A stretch of DNA of 26,141 bases from positions 4,828,009 through 4,854,149 of the forward strand of contig NC_090615.1 of the NCBI RefSeq assembly GCF_004359215.1, written 5' to 3'. The stretch comes from Bremia lactucae (lineage: Eukaryota; Oomycota; Peronosporomycetes; Peronosporales; Peronosporaceae). Made by a program: the position numbers and the translations under genes. A model generated the notes under the pieces. That model did not search any database and was not told where the DNA came from. It saw nothing but the letters and a program-made list of their open reading frames with translations. Position 1 is the first letter of the stretch; each line of letters begins with the position of its first letter. Positions 19,301 to 26,141 of the stretch are shown one piece after another.

Positions 19301-19870
19301 TAGTGAATCGTTATTATAACGAGTGTCACCCGACGGATTGCTGAGTCGGGCTCAGAATTAATGTTTGTAACATTAGAGTTTACTAACTCAGACATGCCAA
19401 TGTCTAAAACACTGACAGACTCATTCAATGATCCGTGCCAATAGCGCTTTTGTTGCCTAGCAAAGGTGGGTTCATGACTCTCCAATTTTTTTTGCTACGA
19501 ACATTGCGCGTGGCGCCTAAGGTCTTAGACCTCCAATCGATCCATGGCTCATGGTGTTCTAACCAGGCCATACCAAGGATGAGATCATATCTCGAATCCA
19601 AATCAAGGACGAGACAGCCTTTTATACTGCCAAAGTCCAGAAACTTTATACCTAAGTTCAATGGAACTTTGGGAACAGTGACACGAGTCCCAGTCGCTAA
19701 GCAAACAGTGATTGTATCACCTTCATGCGCTCTAAGCGCCTCAAGTATTGTTGACTTCCTTCAAAAGAAAGGTGTCGAGCATAATTGCAAGACGCTCCTA
19801 AGTCAATTAAAATTGACCACGGCTTATCAAAAGCCCTTTAAAGTCGGGCTAGGTTCTGTTTATTTTCACC
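19301..19870 (-). pseudogene. Element C pol: aspartic protease, active site altered
   Basis: The minus strand reads SILIDLGASCNY at about 19820-19780. The retropepsin triplet D-S/T-G is DLG here (GAC TTA GGA at 19804-19796), one base away from the usual Ser. The flap and C-terminal half follow in other frames, then the open frame 19661-19425 gives KFLDF, LVLDLDSRYDLILGMAWLE and HEPWIDWRSK. The last part (19485-19300) reads SHEPTFARQQKRYW. The protease normally cuts the polyprotein. It is inactive here through frame breaks and probably through the Ser-to-Leu change. Confidence 0.84.
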
Positions 19871-19989
19871 TCCTAGAGGTTCAACAGAGCCTAGGTCTTC
19901 CCCAGTAGGGCGCCCCGCACCTACTGGGTATCGACGTTTTCCCGCACCGTACCAGATCTCTGTTTAGGTCGGTGTTCGAGCTCTTTCGA

Positions 19990-20936
19990 GCTTTACGCGA
20001 ATTTCGAAGAGGGCAAGCCGGACGTAAATGTTTCGGCTTCCGCACATATAACATCAACGGATGGTCTTATGCTGTTCCATAGCTTGAAGAGCCTCTTCTC
20101 CTTCCTCAACGAAGCTTAAATCCATAGGTTCAACTCTATTAGACGGAATCCATGTGCTCGAAGAGCTTGTTCGGTAAACAGGCGTGCTAACGCGAGAAGA
20201 CTTCGAGTCAAACTCAGCGCGTAGCGCTATGGCAACTGCCTCTTCGAACGCAGCCCGATGAGTTCGAAATAATTCCGTCCAGGCAACGCCCTCATTGAGA
20301 CCCTCCATAAAGATAGTTACTACAATTGCTTCTTGCACCGGGTCTTGATGCATAGATGCAATGAGAGTTTTCAACTCCTGGACAAAGTCCCCTAGGGTTC
20401 TTTTACCCTGTCGAGTCGCTAGGAGCCGTGCTTGCATGCGAAAAGCCTGATCAGGCCGTGCAAACATGCTAGTCATTTGCGTTTCAGCGAACCCCATGAG
20501 GGAAACGAGTCGTTTATGGACGTGCTGCACAATAGTGCCCACTCCATGGCTCTACTTCCAAGTTTGGAAATGGCCATAGCCACCTTTTGCCGTTCTGTTA
20601 AGAACAAGGCGGAGTCGATGGACATTTCCATCTGCTTAATCTTAAAGGGAGATTTTCTCCCTCCTTTCCCTCAAATGTCTTCTCATTAACAATTAGAGGG
20701 CGAGCTCTCGGCTCTTAGTCAGATACAGAGATGTACCGAGTTGGCATAGATGCCGCTAAGTGGTCCTGTACCTGACCGATCAGGGAAGTTTCGTACCGCA
20801 TGAAGGCTTCAAGCCTTCCATGTAGGACCTCTGGTCCCTGGGAAATAATAAATTTCACGTGCTCAAGCCCAAATAAGGTTTTGAGCTTGTCATAAGCGAC
20901 GCGTTGCGCTTCTGACAATTTTGAAACCTCTTCCAT
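19990..20936 (-). pseudogene. Element C gag (capsid and zinc knuckle), broken
   Basis: The start is taken at ATG 20936 (MEEVSKLSEAQRVAYDKL), just downstream of the LTR and PBS. This first frame stops at 20715. A shifted stretch at 20690-20545 matches the start of gypsy capsid only in pieces. The main capsid frame 20542-20054 reads ARPDQAFRMQARLLATRQGK, DFVQELKTLIASM, VTIFMEGLNEG and EEAVAIALRAEF, typical of the retrotransposon gag domain. A zinc knuckle (CYMCGS, then after a one-base shift HLRPAC) lies at about 20050-20010. Gag packages the element RNA. Two or more frameshifts and a stop before CYMC inactivate it. Confidence 0.86.
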
Positions 20937-20980
20937 ATTCTTGAGGGTTTAGTCTTGTAAAGACTCAGGCGTAGATTGAC

Positions 20981-20994
20981 TACGAGTGTTACCA
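20981..20994 (-). other. Candidate primer-binding site of element C
   Basis: In element sense the sequence after the 5' LTR end (CTACA) is CC followed by TGGTAACACTCGTA. A TGG start two bases after the LTR is the expected form of a tRNA 3'-end complement. I cannot name the tRNA. Confidence 0.55.
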
Positions 20995-20996
20995 GG

Positions 20997-21482
20997 TGTA
21001 GCGGAGCTACCTCGCTCCTAAAGTCAGAGGAAGACTTTCAGACTCAGAGAGTCACTAAGTTCTATTGAACTAATGGGTTTAACAACTCAGGGAGTCGTAC
21101 AAGCTATTAAAGCTTAAGGAATCCTAGTTCAAGGGATTCAGGGGTTCGTAGAACCAAGTGGCAACTAGTGCCCAAGAGGATATACCTTAGAAAGGCTTCT
21201 ATCTCTTACAGATCAATGCGCAAGCCTTAGGAAGGCACTTAACGCTTTAAGATCAAAAGGGGAACTGCACTTTATTTAATTATTTAAATCTAAAAACCTT
21301 ACCCTAGCTAATTTAAAATAGATTTCGGCCCCAGATTTATATCTGGCGGCGACCACATAATTATTGCCCATATTTAATGGGATTTAAGCAACTAACTATT
21401 TTAAAATTAGATAAAGGGTATTTTACCCATTTAGTAAATGTACCACAACAACGGTTCTCCAACCGATGTGTGCCCCATTACA
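20997..21482 (-). repeat. Element C 5' LTR (486 bp)
   Basis: Ends are TGTAGCGGAGC at 20997 and ATTACA at 21482 on the plus strand, so TG...CA. It matches the left LTR from 21026 onward. The outer end joins integrase of element D directly. It contains a CAGATTTATATCTG inverted repeat and the polymerase II promoter would be expected here, but I see no certain TATA box. Confidence 0.87.
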
Positions 21483-21489
21483 CTATCAG

Positions 21490-22005
21490 CTTAAAGACAT
21501 GAACTTTCCCTAGTGACCCTGCCAGTTTAGCAGTGGTCAATAAAACTACGTCCTATGACCGACCTCTCGGCGGTATCATAGGCGAGTTTGATGCTAAAAG
21601 CGTGAGCGAGGCTCAACGCTTTTTGATTAAGCGATTAGCCATCACACGAAAAGTCCGTGACGAGATGGCAAGCGCACAGGACAAGCAAAAAGAATATGCT
21701 GACCGAAATGGTCTCAAAATTAACGAACGCTTTAAAGTGGGTGAAAAAGTACTATTAAGTATTGCTACCCTACCTAAAAATGCAATTTTTGTACTACCTG
21801 GAGGTACTACGAAGTTGTTGCACCGTTTCATTGGGCCCTTTAAGGTGGTAATAGAGGTTGGTGACTCAAATTATAGGCTCACCCTTCCCTCGTATATAAA
21901 GACGCGCCGTATTTTAAGTGGGTCGTCTGAAACGGTATGTAGACTCAAATGAGCCTCATACCCCCATTCGTCGAAGAAGACGATGGTGACGCCGACTGTG
22001 AGTCT
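21490..22005 (+). pseudogene. Element D pol: integrase C-terminus with GPY/F module
   Basis: Frame 2 from about 21503 reads SDPASLAVVNKTTSYDRP, then EAQRFLIKRLAITRKVRDEMA, RFKVGEKVLLSIATLPKNA, GGTTKLLHRFIGPFKVV and GDSNYRLTLPSYIKT. A one-base shift near 21910 moves the end (GRLKRYVDSNEPHTP) into another frame. This is a third gypsy family, distinct from A/B and C. Upstream core and zinc domains are missing because the element C LTR sits at its left edge. The minus-strand aORF copy begins right after it. Confidence 0.85.
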
Positions 22006-22510
22006 AGCGGCGATCAGATGAGGGAGACGGTGAATTTACTTGGTGACTGCCTATGAAAAGGAGCACCAGCTGAGGCCTCTTCGCTAGTCTCAAATGGACT
22101 AGCAGAAGTAGCGTAGTGAGAAGAAACAGGGGGTACAGTACCGCCCATGATTTCTTTCACACGCAAGCGGGCGATATTAATTCGCTGCGACCGCTGTATC
22201 ATCGCATCGGAATGCGGATGAATGCGGCGCAAGAATTTCGCCTCGTATTGGTCGGGCGTTTCATTTAAACGCAACACGACCGGGTCTTCCATAATTTAAT
22301 GACACCATAATAGTTTTGAGCATTTAGAAAAGCGCGTTTTTTGAGCGACGCTATTGTCCCGTTTACACGAGGCCATTCAGAGAGAGGGAGCATAAGTGAT
22401 ATGCCACCCGTCACACAGCCACGTTTAATACGGCTGGCTTGTGACAGCGACTAAGCACATTCACGCGTCGTCGGCGGAGCGTTACGCTCAGAATCCTCTA
22501 TGTCAGAACC
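21985..22510 (-). pseudogene. Element D antisense ORF, copy 1, with internal deletion
   Basis: From 22510 leftwards the minus strand matches the aORF copy 2 region 23610-23100 with many differences. The open frame 22292-22014 reads RLNETPDQYEAKFLRRIHPH, RLRVKEIMGGTVPPVSS and FETSEEASAGAPFHRQ. After HRQ the sequence jumps to a Ser/Pro tail like the one at 22640-22620 in copy 2. The coiled coil and the segment opposite the chromodomain are therefore deleted, about 470 bases by comparison. The right end is cut by the gap. Confidence 0.65.
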
Positions 22511-22610
22511 NNNNNNNNNNNNNNNNNNNNNNNNNNNNNNNNNNNNNNNNNNNNNNNNNNNNNNNNNNNNNNNNNNNNNNNNNNNNNNNNNNNNNNNNNN
22601 NNNNNNNNNN
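22511..22610. other. Assembly gap (100 N)
   Basis: Exactly 100 N, the usual placeholder for a gap of unknown size. Sequence on both sides is aORF of the same family, so the join may not be contiguous. Confidence 0.99.
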
Positions 22611-24086
22611 CAGTGAGTCGAGCGTCGTTCGGGTGAGGGGACGGTGAAGGCGAAAAGCTATCAGACCGATCCCTCCTGCCACGAACAGGACTCGGAGAGC
22701 GAGGGACATCACGCGAGTAACGCGGATCCCTCAGCATTATCCTCTCGAGAAGGTCCAAGCGAGTCTTCAGGCGTTCATAACCCTGACGAGCCTTCGCTCG
22801 GACATCAACAAGATCCGAGGTCAGTCGCGAGACTTGACTCTCGAGATCCGCAATACGTCGTTCAGCAGCATGCGACTGAACGGACGAAGGTAAGGCAGCC
22901 GCGATTAGGTGGGCGAGATCGCCGCTCCTATCGGGCGCCACCGGCACTAATGGATGCGGGTAGGAATCAACGCTTCCTTGTTGGAAGGCTGCTTGCCCAC
23001 CGCTCCGTGACGCAAGGGTACCAGATCCTCGTCCAATGAAAAGGTTACCCGAAGAGTTTTGACTCTTGAGAACCGATCGATCCCCTTCGTATTGATGTGC
23101 CCGGCTTGGTTGCTGCCTATGAAAAGGGGCATTAGCTGAGGCCTCTTCGCTAGTCTCAAATGGACTAACAGAAGTAGCGTTGTGAGAAGAAACAGGGGGT
23201 ATAGTACCGCCCATGATTTCTTTCACACGCAAACGGGCGAAATTAATTCGCTGCGACCGCTGTTTCATCACATCGGAATGTGGTTGAATGCGGCGCAAAA
23301 ATTCCGCCTCGTATTGGTCTGGCGTTTCATTTGAACGCAACACGACCGGGATCGGAAAAATACGCCCAAGCGATTTTCCCTGAGCCTTCCATGATTTAGA
23401 GACGACATAATAATCATGTGCGTCTACAAGAGCGCGCTCTAGGAGCGGCGCTCTTGGCCCGTCTAAACGAGGCCATTTAGATGGAGGGGCATCTTTGGAA
23501 TGCCACCCGTCACATAGCCGCGTTCTAAACGACTGGCTTGTGACACCGACTGAGCACGTTCACATGTCGTCGGCGGAGCTTTAGGCTCCGAATCCCCTAT
23601 GTCAGAACCATTATGAAGTATGGTCTGAGCATAAGGCGTTGTGGTAATACCCAAAGGAGAAGCAGCTGCGCCTTTACGGGCAGCGCTCTCATTACCTATC
23701 GATGGGACAGCATTCGTAAACGATGCTGTCCTCATGTTGTGAGCCATGAGAGATGTTTGGATGGGCAATAATGCCGCATCATCACTCCTCATGAGCTCGT
23801 TGTCCGCTTCTCTACTATAAGGTGACGGCAACGGTGTCGACTCATTGTAGTCGACAATGAGCGACGGTTCAACATCCTCACTGTTAAAGTGGGATGGATC
23901 CTTTAGCCTTGTTAACGCGACAGCCGCAGTGGCTGTCTGCGTTCCGACTAATACATTTGACGCGGCCGGCGAATCAACGCGGCGCGTGCGCTTAGTGCGA
24001 GGTTTGGTGGGCGTCTTCGCAGACGACCCTCCAACGTGGCCCCTTTTAGGTGGCATCTTGGGCGCCGTGTATAGAAACACGTGCAA
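22611..24086 (-). pseudogene. Element D antisense ORF (aORF), copy 2, nearly open, function unknown
   Basis: Two long minus-strand frames cover this gene with one frameshift near 23475. The first, 24086-23463 (207 codons), has a basic, nuclear-localisation-like N-terminus (KPRTKRTRR) and a Ser/Thr/Ala-rich body with an acidic patch. The second is open from about 23475 to the gap. It reads LRSNETPDQYEAEFLRRI, then RINFARLRVKEIMGG, a polar linker, and a coiled coil at about 22873-22735 (IADLESQVSRLTSDLVDV, LKTRLDLLERI). It ends with an RS/SP-rich tail (RSPSPVRGRRDRSDSFSPS). The stretch 23128-22955 lies antisense to the chromodomain, whose strand has two nonsense codons while this frame stays open. 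No transmembrane segment or known domain is seen. It is the best preserved aORF in the window. Confidence 0.74.
22955..23128 (+). pseudogene. Element D pol: chromodomain with two nonsense codons
   Basis: The plus strand reads PPALMDAGRNQRFLVGRLLAH, GYQILVQ, stop, KGYPKSFDS, stop, EPIDPLRIDVPGLVAAYE. Both stops (TGA 23037-23039 and 23067-23069) fall where chromodomains have conserved Trp, and the frame is the same before, between and after them. The preceding 300 bases (22644-22950) are a Ser/Asp/Arg-rich linker in the same frame, open although low in complexity. Confidence 0.8.
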
Positions 24087-24174
24087 GAGAGTGATCGAGT
24101 GAACTAGCGGCGCGTAAAGCTGCTCGCAGTTCCTCTCTCCTCTTTGTCGAATTTAAAAATGTAAATTCGTTCTT

Positions 24175-24188
24175 AAAGAGGGGGATGG
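24175..24188 (+). other. Polypurine tract of element D
   Basis: AAAGAGGGGGATGG lies immediately before TGTTACGGGC. It is the expected position for a PPT, about 90 bases upstream of the aORF start codon on the other strand. Confidence 0.65.
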
Positions 24189-25582
24189 TGTTACGGGCTA
24201 AAGTTGCTCTAATGTTACACATACCCCATTAAGTACATTTGGTACTTAAGGGGATGGTCAATTACTAAATAATAATAATTAGACCCAACACTCGGGTGCG
24301 GTGCACATTTGTGACCAACCCTTGTGGATGTGATGCACATGGGTGCATTCACATTAGGAGGGATGATGCCCAGCGTCATCCATGATGACGGCTTGCGTCA
24401 TCAGTTACGCGAGGTATCTATAAAGATACGCTCGCAATACATATTTCGTGTTAACTATAGAGATGACATTTTGATTGGTAAAAAAAGTATTTATATTTAA
24501 TACGATTAAATATAAATCAGTCTGAAAACAACTTCCTACTTGGTAAGTGCGCACGAGGAGCAGATTACCGCTCCCAAGACGACGCTTAAACAGAGTACTT
24601 AGTGCGTTGGGTGAGGCCGCTAACGCGCCCACCACAACTACCTCACTGCATGCAAGAGAAGCAGGTTTAGCTGCCTCCTCGCTTTGCTAGGGTGTGTGTC
24701 TAAGTTGAGCGTGGCTGCATTACGACGTGCCCGCCTACACTGACCTTGTATAAGTTGATGCAGCCAGATATTTGGGTCACTCAGTGGGCGAGTCTCGAGG
24801 TCAAGATGATTTTTTTTGAAGTTGGCGAGGAAATTAGTGTCGGCTACTTGTCTTATGCAAACATGCGATGGAAGAACAAATTTTTGACGAGGAGATGCCA
24901 ATGTGTTCAATACTGATAATGATCACCGTAAGAGTGCTGAAGTTTCTCCACGATGTCGAGGATGAGGCAAAATAGCATCTTGTAGCGCAGCCCTTCTCAC
25001 AAAATACCAAGCTTCCCATCAACGCCTGCACATTTAAGACCGAGGAATTCCCGGGTAGAATCCGTCAAGGTTCCGCAGAGCTATGAGTGTATTGGAATGG
25101 GGTCTACCACCTCTCGCCATTATAGTATGCAGTGAGCGCCGAGCTCAGATCATATAAGGTTTAGTAGGATGTTGGGATCAAAAATACGTGTGTGGTGCGC
25201 CGGTTTCGATTCAACAGGCTGACCAGTGATGTACTGAATTTAATTGTCATTATTAAGATGACGAAGCAGTTGACATTTAAGCTTAAGGCTTCTGTTGCTC
25301 GAGATAGTTCTTCAATCCCTTTGAAAAAATATATATGAGCGATAGACATGACCATGAGCTTAAAGCCTGAAGTCTTAATTGCTCAAGAAAATTCCTCGAT
25401 TACGGAATTTCGACCACCACCTGACACCATGTGAAAGATTCTACCAGCTGGCAGGTACACGTTTCCTTTATTTTGTGTTAATGTTAGTGTCTGCGGTCGT
25501 ATCAGTCACACAGCTTAGTGATTCTATGAATCAGGTGAATATGAGTGCTAATAGTGCGTCTGAAACGGCATAGCCCGCTACA
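24189..25582 (+). repeat. Probable element D 3' LTR (right end tentative)
   Basis: Begins TGTTACGGGCTA directly after the polypurine tract. A plausible right end is TAGCCCGCTACA at 25571-25582, an imperfect reverse complement of the left edge (two mismatches in twelve), which would give an LTR of about 1.39 kb. The interior holds several short inverted repeats (for example TTAAGTAC...GTACTTAA around 24228-24250). No coding sequence in it has recognisable domains. A second LTR of this type is not in the window, so only the left edge is well supported. Confidence 0.5.
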
Positions 25583-25761
25583 TAATTTTTATTTCGTGTC
25601 TGAGGCATAATATGAAACAATAACTTTGCAGATAATATTGTCGATATTGCTACACTTGGTAATATTGTAGCAGTACCGGGACAGTGCTGTTAATTGGTAG
25701 AAATATGCCACTATATTAACTTCACCAATCCTTTTTAGACGCGCCCATGATCGATGAGCCA

Positions 25762-26141
25762 TGTAACGGGGCACTACGACTTGTACAAGTCCACTTCACA
25801 CTGCTTCAGTTGTGAGTGGTGCCTCTCGTTAGGTGACGTACACTGTACGTGCAGAGGAAGACTTCTCTTAAGACAAGTTAACTTAAGAGGGTAAAATGAA
25901 AACTGTATTAATATAGTTAAGTGTCTCTTAATCTATCTTTGTAAATGCTGACTTAACTATAACCTAATACTAAACATGTAAATGAATTCTTATCTCTATC
26001 TTATCTTGTAACTCTCTTTGATTACTTCTACAGCTGATTAGTCTGCGGAATAAATAGACATAATGGTCTATACCTATTTATGGATAAGAATTCAGGAAAT
26101 TACTATTTAAAGTAATTTCCTCCAAATATTATCTACCTTTT
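25762..26141 (-). repeat. A-family LTR in reverse orientation, cut by window end
   Basis: Starts TGTAACGGGGCAC at 25762, the reverse complement of the element A LTR end, and its last visible bases (CCAAATATTATCTACC) are the reverse complement of the A LTR near 3463-3478. About 60 bases should lie beyond the window. Hairpins at 25791-25819, 25836-25850 and 25865-25889 correspond to those of the A LTR. It could be a solo LTR or the 3' LTR of a minus-strand element to the right. Confidence 0.83.

Larger units (their letters stand above)
14030..21482 (-). mobile_element. Element C: complete but inactive Ty3/gypsy chromovirus, about 7.45 kb
   Basis: Matching LTRs at 14030-14473 and 20997-21482 flank minus-strand gag, protease, RT, RNase H, integrase and chromodomain, in gypsy order. 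A candidate primer-binding site sits beside the right LTR and a polypurine tract beside the left one. Orientation is therefore minus. The LTRs differ at about 20 positions plus several indels by eye, roughly 95 percent identity, so the insertion is old. No target-site duplication is visible: bases after the right end are CTATC, and no such run lies at the left end, where about 29 bases of the LTR edge are also missing. The left flank is a chromovirus integrase core and the right flank is a different gypsy integrase. Confidence 0.9.

Noticed and set aside
670..23069. UGA read as Trp (a variant genetic code)
   Set aside because: TAA also replaces a Trp at 670-672, and normal TGG codons are used throughout, while frameshifts abound. 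Simple decay explains it.
1685..24086. The antisense ORFs as displaced gag or an envelope gene
   Set aside because: Element C has a proper gag with zinc knuckle upstream of pol, and the aORFs lack a zinc knuckle, signal peptide and transmembrane segment.
25379..25573. 64-codon frame with a hydrophobic segment as a small secreted protein
   Set aside because: It lies inside the probable element D LTR, has no signal-peptide layout at its start and no relative that I recognise.
1..26141. tRNA, rRNA, CRISPR array or bacterial replication origin
   Set aside because: No cloverleaf-like run, rRNA core sequence, regularly spaced repeat or origin-like cluster was seen on reading both strands. Short hairpins all lie in LTRs or at junctions.

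Overview
This 26-kb window is almost entirely a nest of broken LTR retrotransposons. I see no host gene, no tRNA or rRNA gene, no bacterial-type operon and no CRISPR array. Pol fragments of recognisable Ty3/gypsy chromoviruses and Ty1/copia elements, heavy frameshift and stop damage, and two runs of N point to a repeat-rich eukaryotic scaffold. The wording of the pol proteins resembles elements I associate with Peronosporales oomycetes (Phytophthora, downy mildews). That placement is inference and was not searched.

Layout, left to right. (A) 1-3837, plus strand: the 3' two-thirds of a chromovirus (RNase H end, integrase, GPY/F, chromodomain), a polypurine tract and a 3' LTR at 3396-3837. (F) 3838-6030, minus strand: Ty1/copia integrase and reverse transcriptase pieces in the wrong order. 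About 6031-7379 is unassigned degenerate sequence. (E) 7380-9190, plus: protease-RT spacer, RT and RNase H of a second gypsy family. (B) about 9220-11492: the 3' end of an A-type chromovirus whose pol lies on the minus strand. It joins head-to-head a plus-strand integrase fragment (11507-12029). The segment 10939-12122 is repeated almost identically at 12891-14080 on the other side of a 768-N gap. (C) 14030-21482, minus: a complete but dead Ty3/gypsy element with two LTRs, candidate PBS, gag, protease, RT, RNase H, integrase, chromodomain and PPT. (D) 21490-24188: the end of a third gypsy family's integrase, then two diverged copies of its 3' region around a 100-N gap, then a PPT and a probable LTR. 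(G) 25762-26141: an A-family LTR in reverse orientation, cut by the window edge.

The most interesting feature is shared by A, B, C and D. Each carries, opposite the 3' end of pol, a long antisense reading frame (called aORF here) that starts near the 3' LTR and runs back towards integrase. Its middle lies antisense to the chromodomain. Its C-terminal coiled coil lies antisense to the linker between GPY/F and the chromodomain (shown directly in A, B, C and D copy 2). In A, B and C it stops a short distance past the end of GPY/F. The aORF is broken by frameshifts, but coding character (acidic N-terminus, conserved central block, heptad coiled coil) recurs in the same place in at least three element families. 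In D the aORF stays open across a chromodomain that has two nonsense codons on the other strand. I propose this as an undescribed antisense accessory gene of these chromoviruses, possibly analogous in layout to the antisense genes known at the 3' end of plant Grande-type elements and of HTLV-1. Its function is unknown.
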